IMG/VR virus record: IMGVR_UViG_3300007234_000117
Coordinates: 1 to 22,474 of that record
Strand: one strand, 5' to 3'
DNA length: 22,474 nucleotides
Source of the DNA: a virus
Positions within the stretch are counted from its first letter, which is position 1, and each line of letters begins with the position of its first letter. This document shows positions 6,297 to 12,233 of this stretch, piece after piece. A model generated the notes under the pieces. That model had not been told where the DNA came from and did not search any database. It worked only from the letters and a program-made list of their open reading frames with translations. The position numbers were made by a program, and so were the translations under genes.

Positions 6297-6321
6297 TTAA
6301 TAGCGGACCCTTATAGAGGAG
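6297..6321 (+). promoter_or_regulatory. Candidate phage RNA polymerase promoter, copy 2
   Basis: The sequence TTAATAG-C-GGACCCTTATAGAGGAG is identical to the copy at 1493-1517 except for one base. It sits in the only gap (65 bases) between the RNA polymerase gene and the replication genes, where T7 carries its first class II promoters. The inferred +1 is the G at 6316 after TATA. The purine run GAGGAG at the predicted 5' end would double as the ribosome binding site for the gene at 6331, giving a leader of only about 15 bases. Confidence 0.75.
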
Positions 6322-6330
6322 ATAACGATA

Positions 6331-6591
6331 ATGCCGATCATTCCAATGGATGTTTATACCGACCTCGTGATGAGCGGGGCCATCGTCGAAGAACTTTCAG
6401 ATGATGACTTTGAGTTATTCGTCGAAGAAGTTGACGGACGCTACACCATAGATATTTCCGAGAATATGGCCCTCGCGCTTAGCGCCGCTCTTAGCGGTGG
6501 TGAAGGTCTCGACCATACAGGAGAGGTCTACGTTGATCTCCTCCACAGCGCACTAATCAATGAAATCGAAGGATATGACTACTATGGCTAA
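6331..6591 (+). CDS. Small acidic protein, unknown (86 aa)
   Basis: 86 codons, first gene after the promoter candidate at 6297. GAGGAG (6316-6321) lies about ten bases before the ATG. The product is strongly acidic (VEELSDDDFELFVEEVDGRYTID; later EGLDHTGEVYVD and INEIEGYDYYG) and predicted to be soluble. Small acidic proteins at the head of a T7-like operon could act as DNA mimics or inhibitors of host enzymes, but there is no motif to show this. Its 3' end overlaps the SSB start by eight bases. Function unknown. Confidence 0.65.
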   Translation: MPIIPMDVYTDLVMSGAIVEELSDDDFELFVEEVDGRYTIDISENMALALSAALSGGEGLDHTGEVYVDLLHSALINEIEGYDYYG

Positions 6592-7168
6592 ATTCCCCTG
6601 CATCGTCTCCCCGGCTGGTACCGCCGCATTCACATGGCTCTCGAAGCCTGACGATAAGTTCGATAAGGATGATCCGAAGTATAAGGTCACCCTGGTCCTC
6701 GATAAAAACGCAGAGACTGAAGCCTTCATGAGTAAGGTTGAGGATATCGGTACCGCTCACGCGAAGGAGCATGGTCCAAAGCTGAAGAAGAACTTCAAAT
6801 TACCTTTCCATGATGGTGACGACGAGACCGATAGGGACGGGAATGCGCGTGAAGAGTTCGCGGGCAAGATGCTTCTCAAGGTCAACTCTAAGTACAAACC
6901 ATCGCAGTTTGACTCCGCTCGGCAAGTGCTGCCGGAAGGTACCACAGCGATGTCCGGTGACAAGATCAAGCTGTCGATGATCGTCAAACCGTACGATGGC
7001 TTCGGTAGTGGGATCAGTCTCAAGCTGCGTAACGTACAACTGATCGAGAAGAACTCAACTGGTGGTGGCGACGGGGCCGCTGACTTTGAGGATGAAGAAG
7101 GTTACGTCGCGGACGTACCGAGTGACGTCAGTGATAGTAGTGATGAAGACGACAACGAGTTCGACTAA
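6584..7168 (+). CDS. Single-stranded DNA-binding protein (T7 gp2.5-like)
   Basis: 194 aa starting MAKFPCIVSPAGTAAFTWLSKPD, which aligns with the start of T7 gp2.5 (GTAEPYAYIAKPD). The core has the OB-fold pattern (YKVTLVLDKN near the start; KIKLSMIVKPYDGFGSGISLKLRNVQLIE near the end). The C-terminus is a long acidic tail (FEDEEGYVADVPSD, then SDSSDEDDNEFD) with an aromatic next to last. In T7 the equivalent tail contacts DNA polymerase and primase-helicase. Start chosen at 6584 with AAGG upstream; ATGs at 6560 and 6575 are in frame but lack well-placed ribosome sites. It coats ssDNA during replication and recombination. Confidence 0.9.
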   Translation: MAKFPCIVSPAGTAAFTWLSKPDDKFDKDDPKYKVTLVLDKNAETEAFMSKVEDIGTAHAKEHGPKLKKNFKLPFHDGDDETDRDGNAREEFAGKMLLKVNSKYKPSQFDSARQVLPEGTTAMSGDKIKLSMIVKPYDGFGSGISLKLRNVQLIEKNSTGGGDGAADFEDEEGYVADVPSDVSDSSDEDDNEFD

Positions 7169-7616
7169 GTCGCTCGCTGCTCAAGCATTAGCTGACATGC
7201 GGAAGGGGACCTCGGGTCCCCTTAAATCATTCAGCTTCTTGAATGAACCGGTGCCAGCTAGTCGCCCTAAAGTGACGCGGTGGGGTGTCTACTACGGTAA
7301 GCGGTACACTGTATGGCGGAAGGAAGCATACCCCGCCGCTGCCGCCTACGACGGAACGCCTACGGATAAACCCGTGGTCGTTCTCGTCGAGGCGGTGATG
7401 ACTAAGCCTAAGACCGGAAAGCTCCAAACCCCTCGTGGTGATATTGATAACTACGTGAAGGGGCCTCTCGACGCCATGACGGCGGGTAAGCGTTTCTGGA
7501 AAGACGATACGCAAGTCGTCGGGCTGAAGGCTTTCAAGAGATATGCCGAGGATGGGGAAGTCCCCGGCTTCTTTGTGCATTGGATAGAACTGGAGGAATT
7601 TCATGACGCAAGTTGA
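7143..7616 (+). CDS. RusA-like Holliday junction endonuclease
   Basis: About 157 aa if started at 7143. The family region begins FSFLNEPVPASRPKVTRWGVYYGKRY, then RGDIDNYVKGPLDAM with the conserved acidic residues of the RusA active site, then FWKDDTQVVGLKAFKRYAEDGEVPG with a further acidic pair. These motifs are typical of phage RusA-type resolvases, which cut four-way junctions and branched replication intermediates. The gene occupies the place of T7 gene 3 endonuclease between SSB and primase-helicase. The start is uncertain: 7143 overlaps the SSB gene by 26 bases, while ATG 7197 is immediately followed by a perfect hairpin. Neither has a strong Shine-Dalgarno sequence. Confidence 0.85.
   Translation: MKTTTSSTKSLAAQALADMRKGTSGPLKSFSFLNEPVPASRPKVTRWGVYYGKRYTVWRKEAYPAAAAYDGTPTDKPVVVLVEAVMTKPKTGKLQTPRGDIDNYVKGPLDAMTAGKRFWKDDTQVVGLKAFKRYAEDGEVPGFFVHWIELEEFHDAS
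7203..7223. other. Perfect 9-bp hairpin at the RusA-like gene start
   Basis: AAGGGGACC and GGTCCCCTT flank a three-base TCG loop. The hairpin lies four bases after the alternative ATG at 7197 and inside the open frame from 7143. There is no following T-run, so it does not look like an intrinsic terminator. It could restrict initiation at 7197 or act as an RNA processing site; both are inference. Confidence 0.55.
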
Positions 7617-7815
7617 ACAGGTCCGCGAACACCTCAACAAAGTCGGGTCAATCTCAAATATTGAGGCTCAGGCACTCTACCGTATCCGGGCACTCCCGCG
7701 CCGGATTTCGGACTTGGAGGAGTGCGGTTTTCCCATTTCTAGGGAACGCCGTGTCGATAACACAGGGCAGCGATATGTACGCTACCATAAGAGTGATCTG
7801 TCGGTTAAGGCGTAG
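7603..7815 (+). CDS. Small winged helix-turn-helix protein
   Basis: 70 aa with GGAGG (7592-7596) six bases before the ATG. The pattern VEQVREHLNKVGSISNIEAQALYRIRALPRRISDLEECGFPISRERR is that of a short helix-turn-helix domain common in phages: helix, turn (SISNIEAQALY), a recognition helix with RRISDL, then a wing (RYVRYH). The basic surface fits DNA binding. It overlaps the RusA-like gene by 14 bases. It is the only recognisable DNA-binding regulator candidate in the window, so it might bind the operator-like sites at 3397-3447. That link is speculation. Confidence 0.75.
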   Translation: MTQVEQVREHLNKVGSISNIEAQALYRIRALPRRISDLEECGFPISRERRVDNTGQRYVRYHKSDLSVKA

Positions 7816-7820
7816 TACTA

Positions 7821-8093
7821 ATGCGGGACCTTAGAGACGAGGTCTACAACGCCGCCATCCGTTGGCGGAAGACCCAATTAGCCTTTCAACAACTCACTCG
7901 TCGATCAGGTCTCACACAGACTTGGAGCGGTTTGTCTATAGAGGATTGGCATAACAACGCGAACCTCAAGGCCTTACTCGACGAGGCAATCGCACTGGAG
8001 AATAGGAATGCAAAAGGTAACGCTGACGATAACGACAGACGAGGGGACGATTACTTACGGTGGACCCAAGGCACCCTGCCCTTCGACGAATGA
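7821..8093 (+). CDS. Small helical protein, unknown (90 aa)
   Basis: 90 codons starting five bases after the previous stop. The N-terminal two thirds look helical (LRDEVYNAAIRWRKTQLAFQQLTRR, then LKALLDEAIALENRN). The final 29 residues (NAKGNADDNDRRGDDYLRW and on) overlap the next gene in another frame and look like low-complexity linker. No Shine-Dalgarno sequence is obvious before this ATG, so it may be translated by coupling. No family recognised. Confidence 0.55.
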   Translation: MRDLRDEVYNAAIRWRKTQLAFQQLTRRSGLTQTWSGLSIEDWHNNANLKALLDEAIALENRNAKGNADDNDRRGDDYLRWTQGTLPFDE

Positions 8094-8220
8094 AGACCGT
8101 GGTTGTGTTTGGATAACCCGTGACCATAACGGTAACGCAAGGACTTTACCGAAGCGATTCCGTAAGTCCGCTAAGCGTTGGGAGAACCTCGCTCGTACGA
8201 ATAGTAAGGCCGCAGTATGA
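8008..8220 (+). CDS. Small basic protein overlapping its upstream neighbour, unknown (70 aa)
   Basis: Begins inside the preceding gene in a different frame (86-base overlap), with GGAGAATAGG just before its ATG. The N-terminus MQKVTLTITTDEGTITYGG alternates like beta strands; the rest is basic (LPKRFRKSAKRWENLARTNSK). Its TGA overlaps the primase-helicase ATG, the same coupled layout seen across the operon, which favours it being real. Function unknown. Confidence 0.5.
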   Translation: MQKVTLTITTDEGTITYGGPKAPCPSTNEDRGCVWITRDHNGNARTLPKRFRKSAKRWENLARTNSKAAV

Positions 8221-9854
8221 GTGAAGAGGTAGCTGAATTACACGTCCCTTGTGAGGACTGCGGCTCCTCAGACGCACGGGTCATATACACCTCCGGTTGG
8301 TCTCATTGTTTTTCGTGTGAGACCAACCGAAAGGTCGGTGCTGGTGGTGACGAGGAGGAGCGCCCAGTGACTAACAAGGTGAAGAGTAGTCTCGCCCCTA
8401 TCGGTGAGTATATTGACATGCCTAAGCGTGGGCTCCGTCTTGATACGTGTAAGAAGTTTGGTTACTCTAAATCTAACTTTCGTGGGACACCATGTCATGT
8501 AGCGCCATATCATGACGATAAAGGAAAGGTGATAGGTCAGAAGTTACGTTTCGCGGGTAAAGACTTCTCCATCACTGGTACCTTAGACAATAAGTTGTTT
8601 GGTCGTAAGCTTTGGCAATCAGGTGGTAAGCGGCTCGTGATCACCGAAGGTGAGATCGACGCTATGTCTTACTCCCAGGTGACTAACCTCTCCTGGCCCG
8701 TCGTCTCAGTTCCTAATGGTGCCGCTGCGGCCTATAAGTCAATCAAAGCGAACATCGACTGGATTGAGTCGTTCGAGGTTGTTGTCTTTATGTTCGACAG
8801 TGATGAGCCAGGACAGAAGGCCGCACAAGAGTGTGCTGAAATACTCACTCCTGGTAAAGCCGCCATCGCTCGTTTACCTGAGGGGTATAAAGACGCCAAC
8901 GAGATGCTCCTAGCTCGGAAGATAAAGGAGCTTCAAGTCGCTGTTTGGAATGCTGAGGTGGCACGTCCGGATGGTATCATCAACGGCAATTCGCTTTGGG
9001 ATGACGTCAACGCACCTGTGGAAATGGGAACCCCCTTCCCTTGGAAGGGTCTCAATGATCTCACGTACGGTATGCGACGGGGGGAGATCATCGCGCTGAC
9101 CGCTGGTACAGGTACGGGTAAGTCCACGATCTGTGCTGAGATAGCTCACCACCTTGGTAACACGCTAAAACAGAACGTGGGCTATGTAGCGTTGGAGGAG
9201 AGCAGTAGTCGTTCTGGTCTTCGCCTTATGTCGATCCACTGTAACAAAACTTTACACCTTCCGAATACCAAGATCACTGACGATGAGCGTCGTAAGGCGT
9301 TCGATGAGACCCTCGGTACCGGACGGTATTATTTCTACGACCATTGGGGCAGTACGGGTGCGGACAACCTACTCCGTAAACTGTCGTACCTCGTCAAGGG
9401 CCTTGAGTGCCCGTGGATCATCCTTGATCACCTAAGTATCGTGGTGAGTGGGCTGGACCTGGGGGAGGACGAACGCCGCGCCATCGACAACACCATGACG
9501 GCCCTGCGGAGCTTCACTGAGGAGACCAAGTGCGGTCTCATCCTTGTGAACCACCTCAAGCGTACGACTAAAACCAAGTCACATGAGCGGGGGGCTCAGG
9601 TTGAGTTGAGTGACTTACGGGGTAGCCAATCGATATCCCAATTATCTGACACCGTGATCGCAGCGGAGCGAGACCAACAGTCAGATGAGGATGGGAACCT
9701 TATAACTTTGAGAGTCCTAAAGAATCGCTACGCGGGGTTCACCGGTACTGCTGGTACCCTTGAGTATGAAAGTAAAACCGGACGGCTAAAGGAATGCGGA
9801 ACGGACTTCCAACGGGAATTACCGGAGGAAGCGGATGGTGAAGAGTTCGATTGA
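8217..9854 (+). CDS. Bifunctional primase-helicase (T7 gp4-like)
   Basis: 545 aa. Residues 12-34 form a zinc-binding site (Cys12, Cys15, Cys31, Cys34) like that which lets T7 gp4 recognise primase sites. The TOPRIM primase core has Glu144 in ITEGEIDAM and Asp193/Asp195 in FMFDSDEPGQ. The helicase domain follows: Walker A AGTGTGKS at 296-303, acidic residues near 327-328 (LEESS), Walker B WIILDH ending at His405, the NHLKRT motif around 445-450, DLRGSQSISQ near 466-475, and a C-terminal acidic tail (ELPEEADGEEFD). In T7 the hexamer unwinds the fork and primes the lagging strand. The start ATG overlaps the previous stop. A strong internal start at codon 51 is described separately. Confidence 0.95.
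   Translation: MSEEVAELHVPCEDCGSSDARVIYTSGWSHCFSCETNRKVGAGGDEEERPVTNKVKSSLAPIGEYIDMPKRGLRLDTCKKFGYSKSNFRGTPCHVAPYHDDKGKVIGQKLRFAGKDFSITGTLDNKLFGRKLWQSGGKRLVITEGEIDAMSYSQVTNLSWPVVSVPNGAAAAYKSIKANIDWIESFEVVVFMFDSDEPGQKAAQECAEILTPGKAAIARLPEGYKDANEMLLARKIKELQVAVWNAEVARPDGIINGNSLWDDVNAPVEMGTPFPWKGLNDLTYGMRRGEIIALTAGTGTGKSTICAEIAHHLGNTLKQNVGYVALEESSSRSGLRLMSIHCNKTLHLPNTKITDDERRKAFDETLGTGRYYFYDHWGSTGADNLLRKLSYLVKGLECPWIILDHLSIVVSGLDLGEDERRAIDNTMTALRSFTEETKCGLILVNHLKRTTKTKSHERGAQVELSDLRGSQSISQLSDTVIAAERDQQSDEDGNLITLRVLKNRYAGFTGTAGTLEYESKTGRLKECGTDFQRELPEEADGEEFD
8294..8329. other. Perfect 12-bp inverted repeat inside the zinc-finger coding region
   Basis: CGGTTGGTCTCA (8294-8305) and TGAGACCAACCG (8318-8329) are exact reverse complements around a 12-base T-rich loop. 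The element lies within codons for the zinc-finger segment of the primase-helicase and 38 bases before the internal start at 8367. In mRNA it would fold into a stable hairpin. A role in modulating the ratio of long and short protein forms is inference. Confidence 0.6.
8354..8369 (+). promoter_or_regulatory. Internal ribosome binding site and GTG start for a short helicase form
   Basis: GGAGGAG at 8354-8360 precedes an in-frame GTG (8367-8369, codon 51 of the primase-helicase) by six bases. Initiation here gives a 495-aa protein that lacks the zinc-binding domain (Cys12-Cys34) but keeps TOPRIM and helicase domains. T7 gene 4 is known to make a short form, gp4B, from an internal start at codon 64, also just after its zinc-binding domain. 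The signal here is in the equivalent place. Confidence 0.65.
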
Positions 9855-10293
9855 GGAAGAGCGGAAGGTAAAGAAGCGGGAGAATAATAGGACGTACTAC
9901 GAAGCGAATAAGGAGAAGATAGCCGGTGTTAAGAAGGCTTACCGTGAGACTAGAGAAGGTCGTTGCGTCACGTTATGTTCGGCAGCTTCCCGACGCGCAC
10001 GTAAGAGGTTGATGGAGTACGACTTACACTACACCTCTATACCTCTCTACTGCGAAGTGACTGGGGTCCCCTTCGTGTTCACCGTAAGAGAGGGTCCTCA
10101 CCCCTTTGGTCCATCCTTAGACCGCATAGACTCTACCAAAGGATACACCATGGAGAACACCCGATGGGTCCTGAACTGTTACAACTGGATCAAGTCTAAT
10201 CGCGACGATGATGAACTAGTTATCTCATCAATCTTAGAGATGGCTGACCATTTACGTCTCCGCCAACAAGCAGAGTTTCTTTCTACTACCTAA
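9835..10293 (+). CDS. HNH endonuclease
   Basis: 152 aa starting inside the end of the primase-helicase gene (20-base overlap), with GGAGGA upstream. The N-terminal third is Lys/Arg/Glu-rich and helical (EERKVKKRENNRTYYEANKEK). The nuclease signature follows: YCEVTGVPFVF, then PSLDRIDSTKGYTMENTRWV and LNCYNWIKSN, the typical core of free-standing phage HNH endonucleases. Such genes are often mobile and settle beside replication genes; this one lies between primase-helicase and DNA polymerase. The overlap shows that, if it was inserted, it is now well embedded in the operon. Confidence 0.88.
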   Translation: MVKSSIEEERKVKKRENNRTYYEANKEKIAGVKKAYRETREGRCVTLCSAASRRARKRLMEYDLHYTSIPLYCEVTGVPFVFTVREGPHPFGPSLDRIDSTKGYTMENTRWVLNCYNWIKSNRDDDELVISSILEMADHLRLRQQAEFLSTT

Positions 10294-10329
10294 GAACTTC
10301 AGTAACCACTGATATCGGAGATATGGTAT

Positions 10330-12138
10330 ATGACCACGCTGATCGCTGACATTGAAGCCGATGATCTCCTACCCGGCATCACTCGAATCTGGTGCCTGGG
10401 TGTTTGTGATCCGTCTGGCGACAATGGTGTCCTCTATGCTGACCAGTCTGGATACCCTCCGATGTCCGAGGGGCTCCAACGGTTACGAACCGCTGACCGC
10501 GTAGTGTTCCACAATGGCACCAGCTACGACTACTGGGCTATTGAGCGCTTCTACCCTGGAACACTTCGTAAAGAGCAGATATGGGATACGCTAGTCGTTT
10601 CCAGACTGTGGCACCCGACAGGGAAGCATAGTCTGGCTGGCTGGGGTGACCGCCTAAAGTTTCCAAAAGGCGACCATACAGAGTTCGACCGTTGGAGCCC
10701 TGAGTTGGGGGCTTACTGCCTAAACGACTGTAAAGTCACAGCGGCAGTCTACCGCCGTCTACTAACCGAAGCTAAACGTCAGGGTGATCTTGCAGTTACT
10801 ACGGAACACAAGGTTGCTTTCATTATGGCCCGACAAGAGCAACATGGTTTCCGTCTTAATCTCGATGCTTGTTATGATCTAGTGGGTGAGCTCCGCCAAG
10901 AACTATCTGACATCGAAGCGCGTCTACAAGAAATCTTCCCACCACACATCGAGAACATGAAGTCTCGATACTGGGTGACGGAAGATGGGAAGGAGTGGGA
11001 GACTAAGAAGGCCGCAGGGAACGCCCCTGGGTCCTGGGGACGTCATAAGACCAAGACCGTCCCATTCAACCCTGGCTCTCGTCAACAGGTGGCTAACCGT
11101 CTCACGACTAAGTACGGATGGAAGCCACGTAAGTTCACACCGACAGGTGCCCCTCAGATCGATGAGTCGGTATTAGCGGAGCTTAAGTACTCTGAGGCTG
11201 CGGAATTTAACCGTTACCTCAGGATCATTAAGCAACTCGGACAGATCGCGGATGGCGAGAACTCTTGGCTTAAACATGAACGTAATGGCCGAGTCCACGG
11301 AGCGGTGAATCCTATTGGTGCGCGTACGCACCGGATGTCTCACTTCTCACCTAACCTAGCTAATGTCGATAAGAAAGAACTTCGTATGCGGGCTGTGTGG
11401 ATGGCTGACGAGGGTGAGGTGATGGTTGGTTGTGACGCTGATGGTCTAGAGCTTCGTATGCTTGGACACTACCTCGCTAGATGGGATGATGGACTATACG
11501 CGTCGGCTGTGGTGTCAGGTTCTAAGGACGATGGTACCGACGTCCATACAATGACGCAGCGGGCAATCAATTTCCATAACCGAGACCCCTACACAAAAAA
11601 CGCGACCTACGGGTACCTTTATGGTGCTGGTAACCCGAAGCTCGGGATGATCTGTCACGACGATTCCGACGCCGCTAAGAAGCCCCGTCGTAAGGGTTCC
11701 CTAGGGGACCTTGGTAAGCAGATTAGGGACGGTCTGGAAACGAACATTAAGGGTCTTGGTCCTCTCCAGGCCGCGTTAAAGAAGAAGCATAAGGGTCACC
11801 TTAACGGCGTACCTTTGAAGTCCTTGGACGGTCGGTACATTGAGTCCGTATCAGCACACTCAGCCCTTAATACGCTCCTTCAAGGTGCTGGTGCTGTTGT
11901 GATGAAACATGCCCTCGTGATCTTCGATGAGACTATGAACGAGATGTTACCTGAAGTCCCATTCAACTACCTCGTCAATGTTCATGATGAGGTCCAATTA
12001 TCTACACCTAAAGAATACGCTGAACTTGTTGGCGAGACCTTCGCTGGCGCTATTACCGAGGCGGGGGTCCGTCTTGGTCTTAAGTGTCCGCTCTCTGGGT
12101 CCTACAAGATCGGCGCTAACTGGAAGGAAACACACTGA
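10330..12138 (+). CDS. Family A DNA polymerase with 3'-5' exonuclease (T7 gp5-like)
   Basis: 602 aa, about 100 shorter than T7 gp5. Exonuclease residues: Asp7 and Glu9 in IADIEADD, Asp67 in HNGTSYDYWAIE, Asp133 in CLNDCKVTAAVY. Polymerase motif A: Asp369 to Glu374 in GCDADGLELRM. Motif B (O helix): RDPYTKNATYGYLYG, with Lys423, Tyr427 and Tyr431-Gly432. Motif C: HDEV at 552-555. Tyr427 is at the place of E. coli Pol I Phe762 / T7 Tyr526. The Arg that normally lies four residues before the Lys is five before it here. GGAG lies about nine bases before the ATG. The TGA overlaps the next ATG. It replicates the phage genome with SSB and the primase-helicase. Confidence 0.95.
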   Translation: MTTLIADIEADDLLPGITRIWCLGVCDPSGDNGVLYADQSGYPPMSEGLQRLRTADRVVFHNGTSYDYWAIERFYPGTLRKEQIWDTLVVSRLWHPTGKHSLAGWGDRLKFPKGDHTEFDRWSPELGAYCLNDCKVTAAVYRRLLTEAKRQGDLAVTTEHKVAFIMARQEQHGFRLNLDACYDLVGELRQELSDIEARLQEIFPPHIENMKSRYWVTEDGKEWETKKAAGNAPGSWGRHKTKTVPFNPGSRQQVANRLTTKYGWKPRKFTPTGAPQIDESVLAELKYSEAAEFNRYLRIIKQLGQIADGENSWLKHERNGRVHGAVNPIGARTHRMSHFSPNLANVDKKELRMRAVWMADEGEVMVGCDADGLELRMLGHYLARWDDGLYASAVVSGSKDDGTDVHTMTQRAINFHNRDPYTKNATYGYLYGAGNPKLGMICHDDSDAAKKPRRKGSLGDLGKQIRDGLETNIKGLGPLQAALKKKHKGHLNGVPLKSLDGRYIESVSAHSALNTLLQGAGAVVMKHALVIFDETMNEMLPEVPFNYLVNVHDEVQLSTPKEYAELVGETFAGAITEAGVRLGLKCPLSGSYKIGANWKETH

Positions 12139-12233
12139 TGTATAGCATTGTAGATCGAATACTCGAGGTTGTGACGGGTATCCTAATCGTCATGTGCTTT
12201 GTTATGGCTATCATCACCTTGGCAAGTCTCTGA
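12138..12233 (+). CDS. Single-pass membrane peptide (31 aa)
   Basis: Begins on the A of the DNA polymerase stop (TGATG) and ends on the start of the exonuclease (TGATG), so it is coupled at both sides. Sequence: MYSIVDRILEVVTG, then a hydrophobic segment ILIVMCFVMAIITLASL to the end, which would span a membrane. Its fit between two replication genes with one-base overlaps argues that it is expressed. Function unknown; it may anchor replication to the membrane or be a small lysis or superinfection factor (inference). Confidence 0.55.
   Translation: MYSIVDRILEVVTGILIVMCFVMAIITLASL

Noticed and set aside
9886-9906. T7-promoter-like TAATAGGACGTACTAC inside the HNH gene
   Set aside because: It lies in coding sequence, lacks TATAG and does not resemble the phage's own 25-base element. 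Probably chance.
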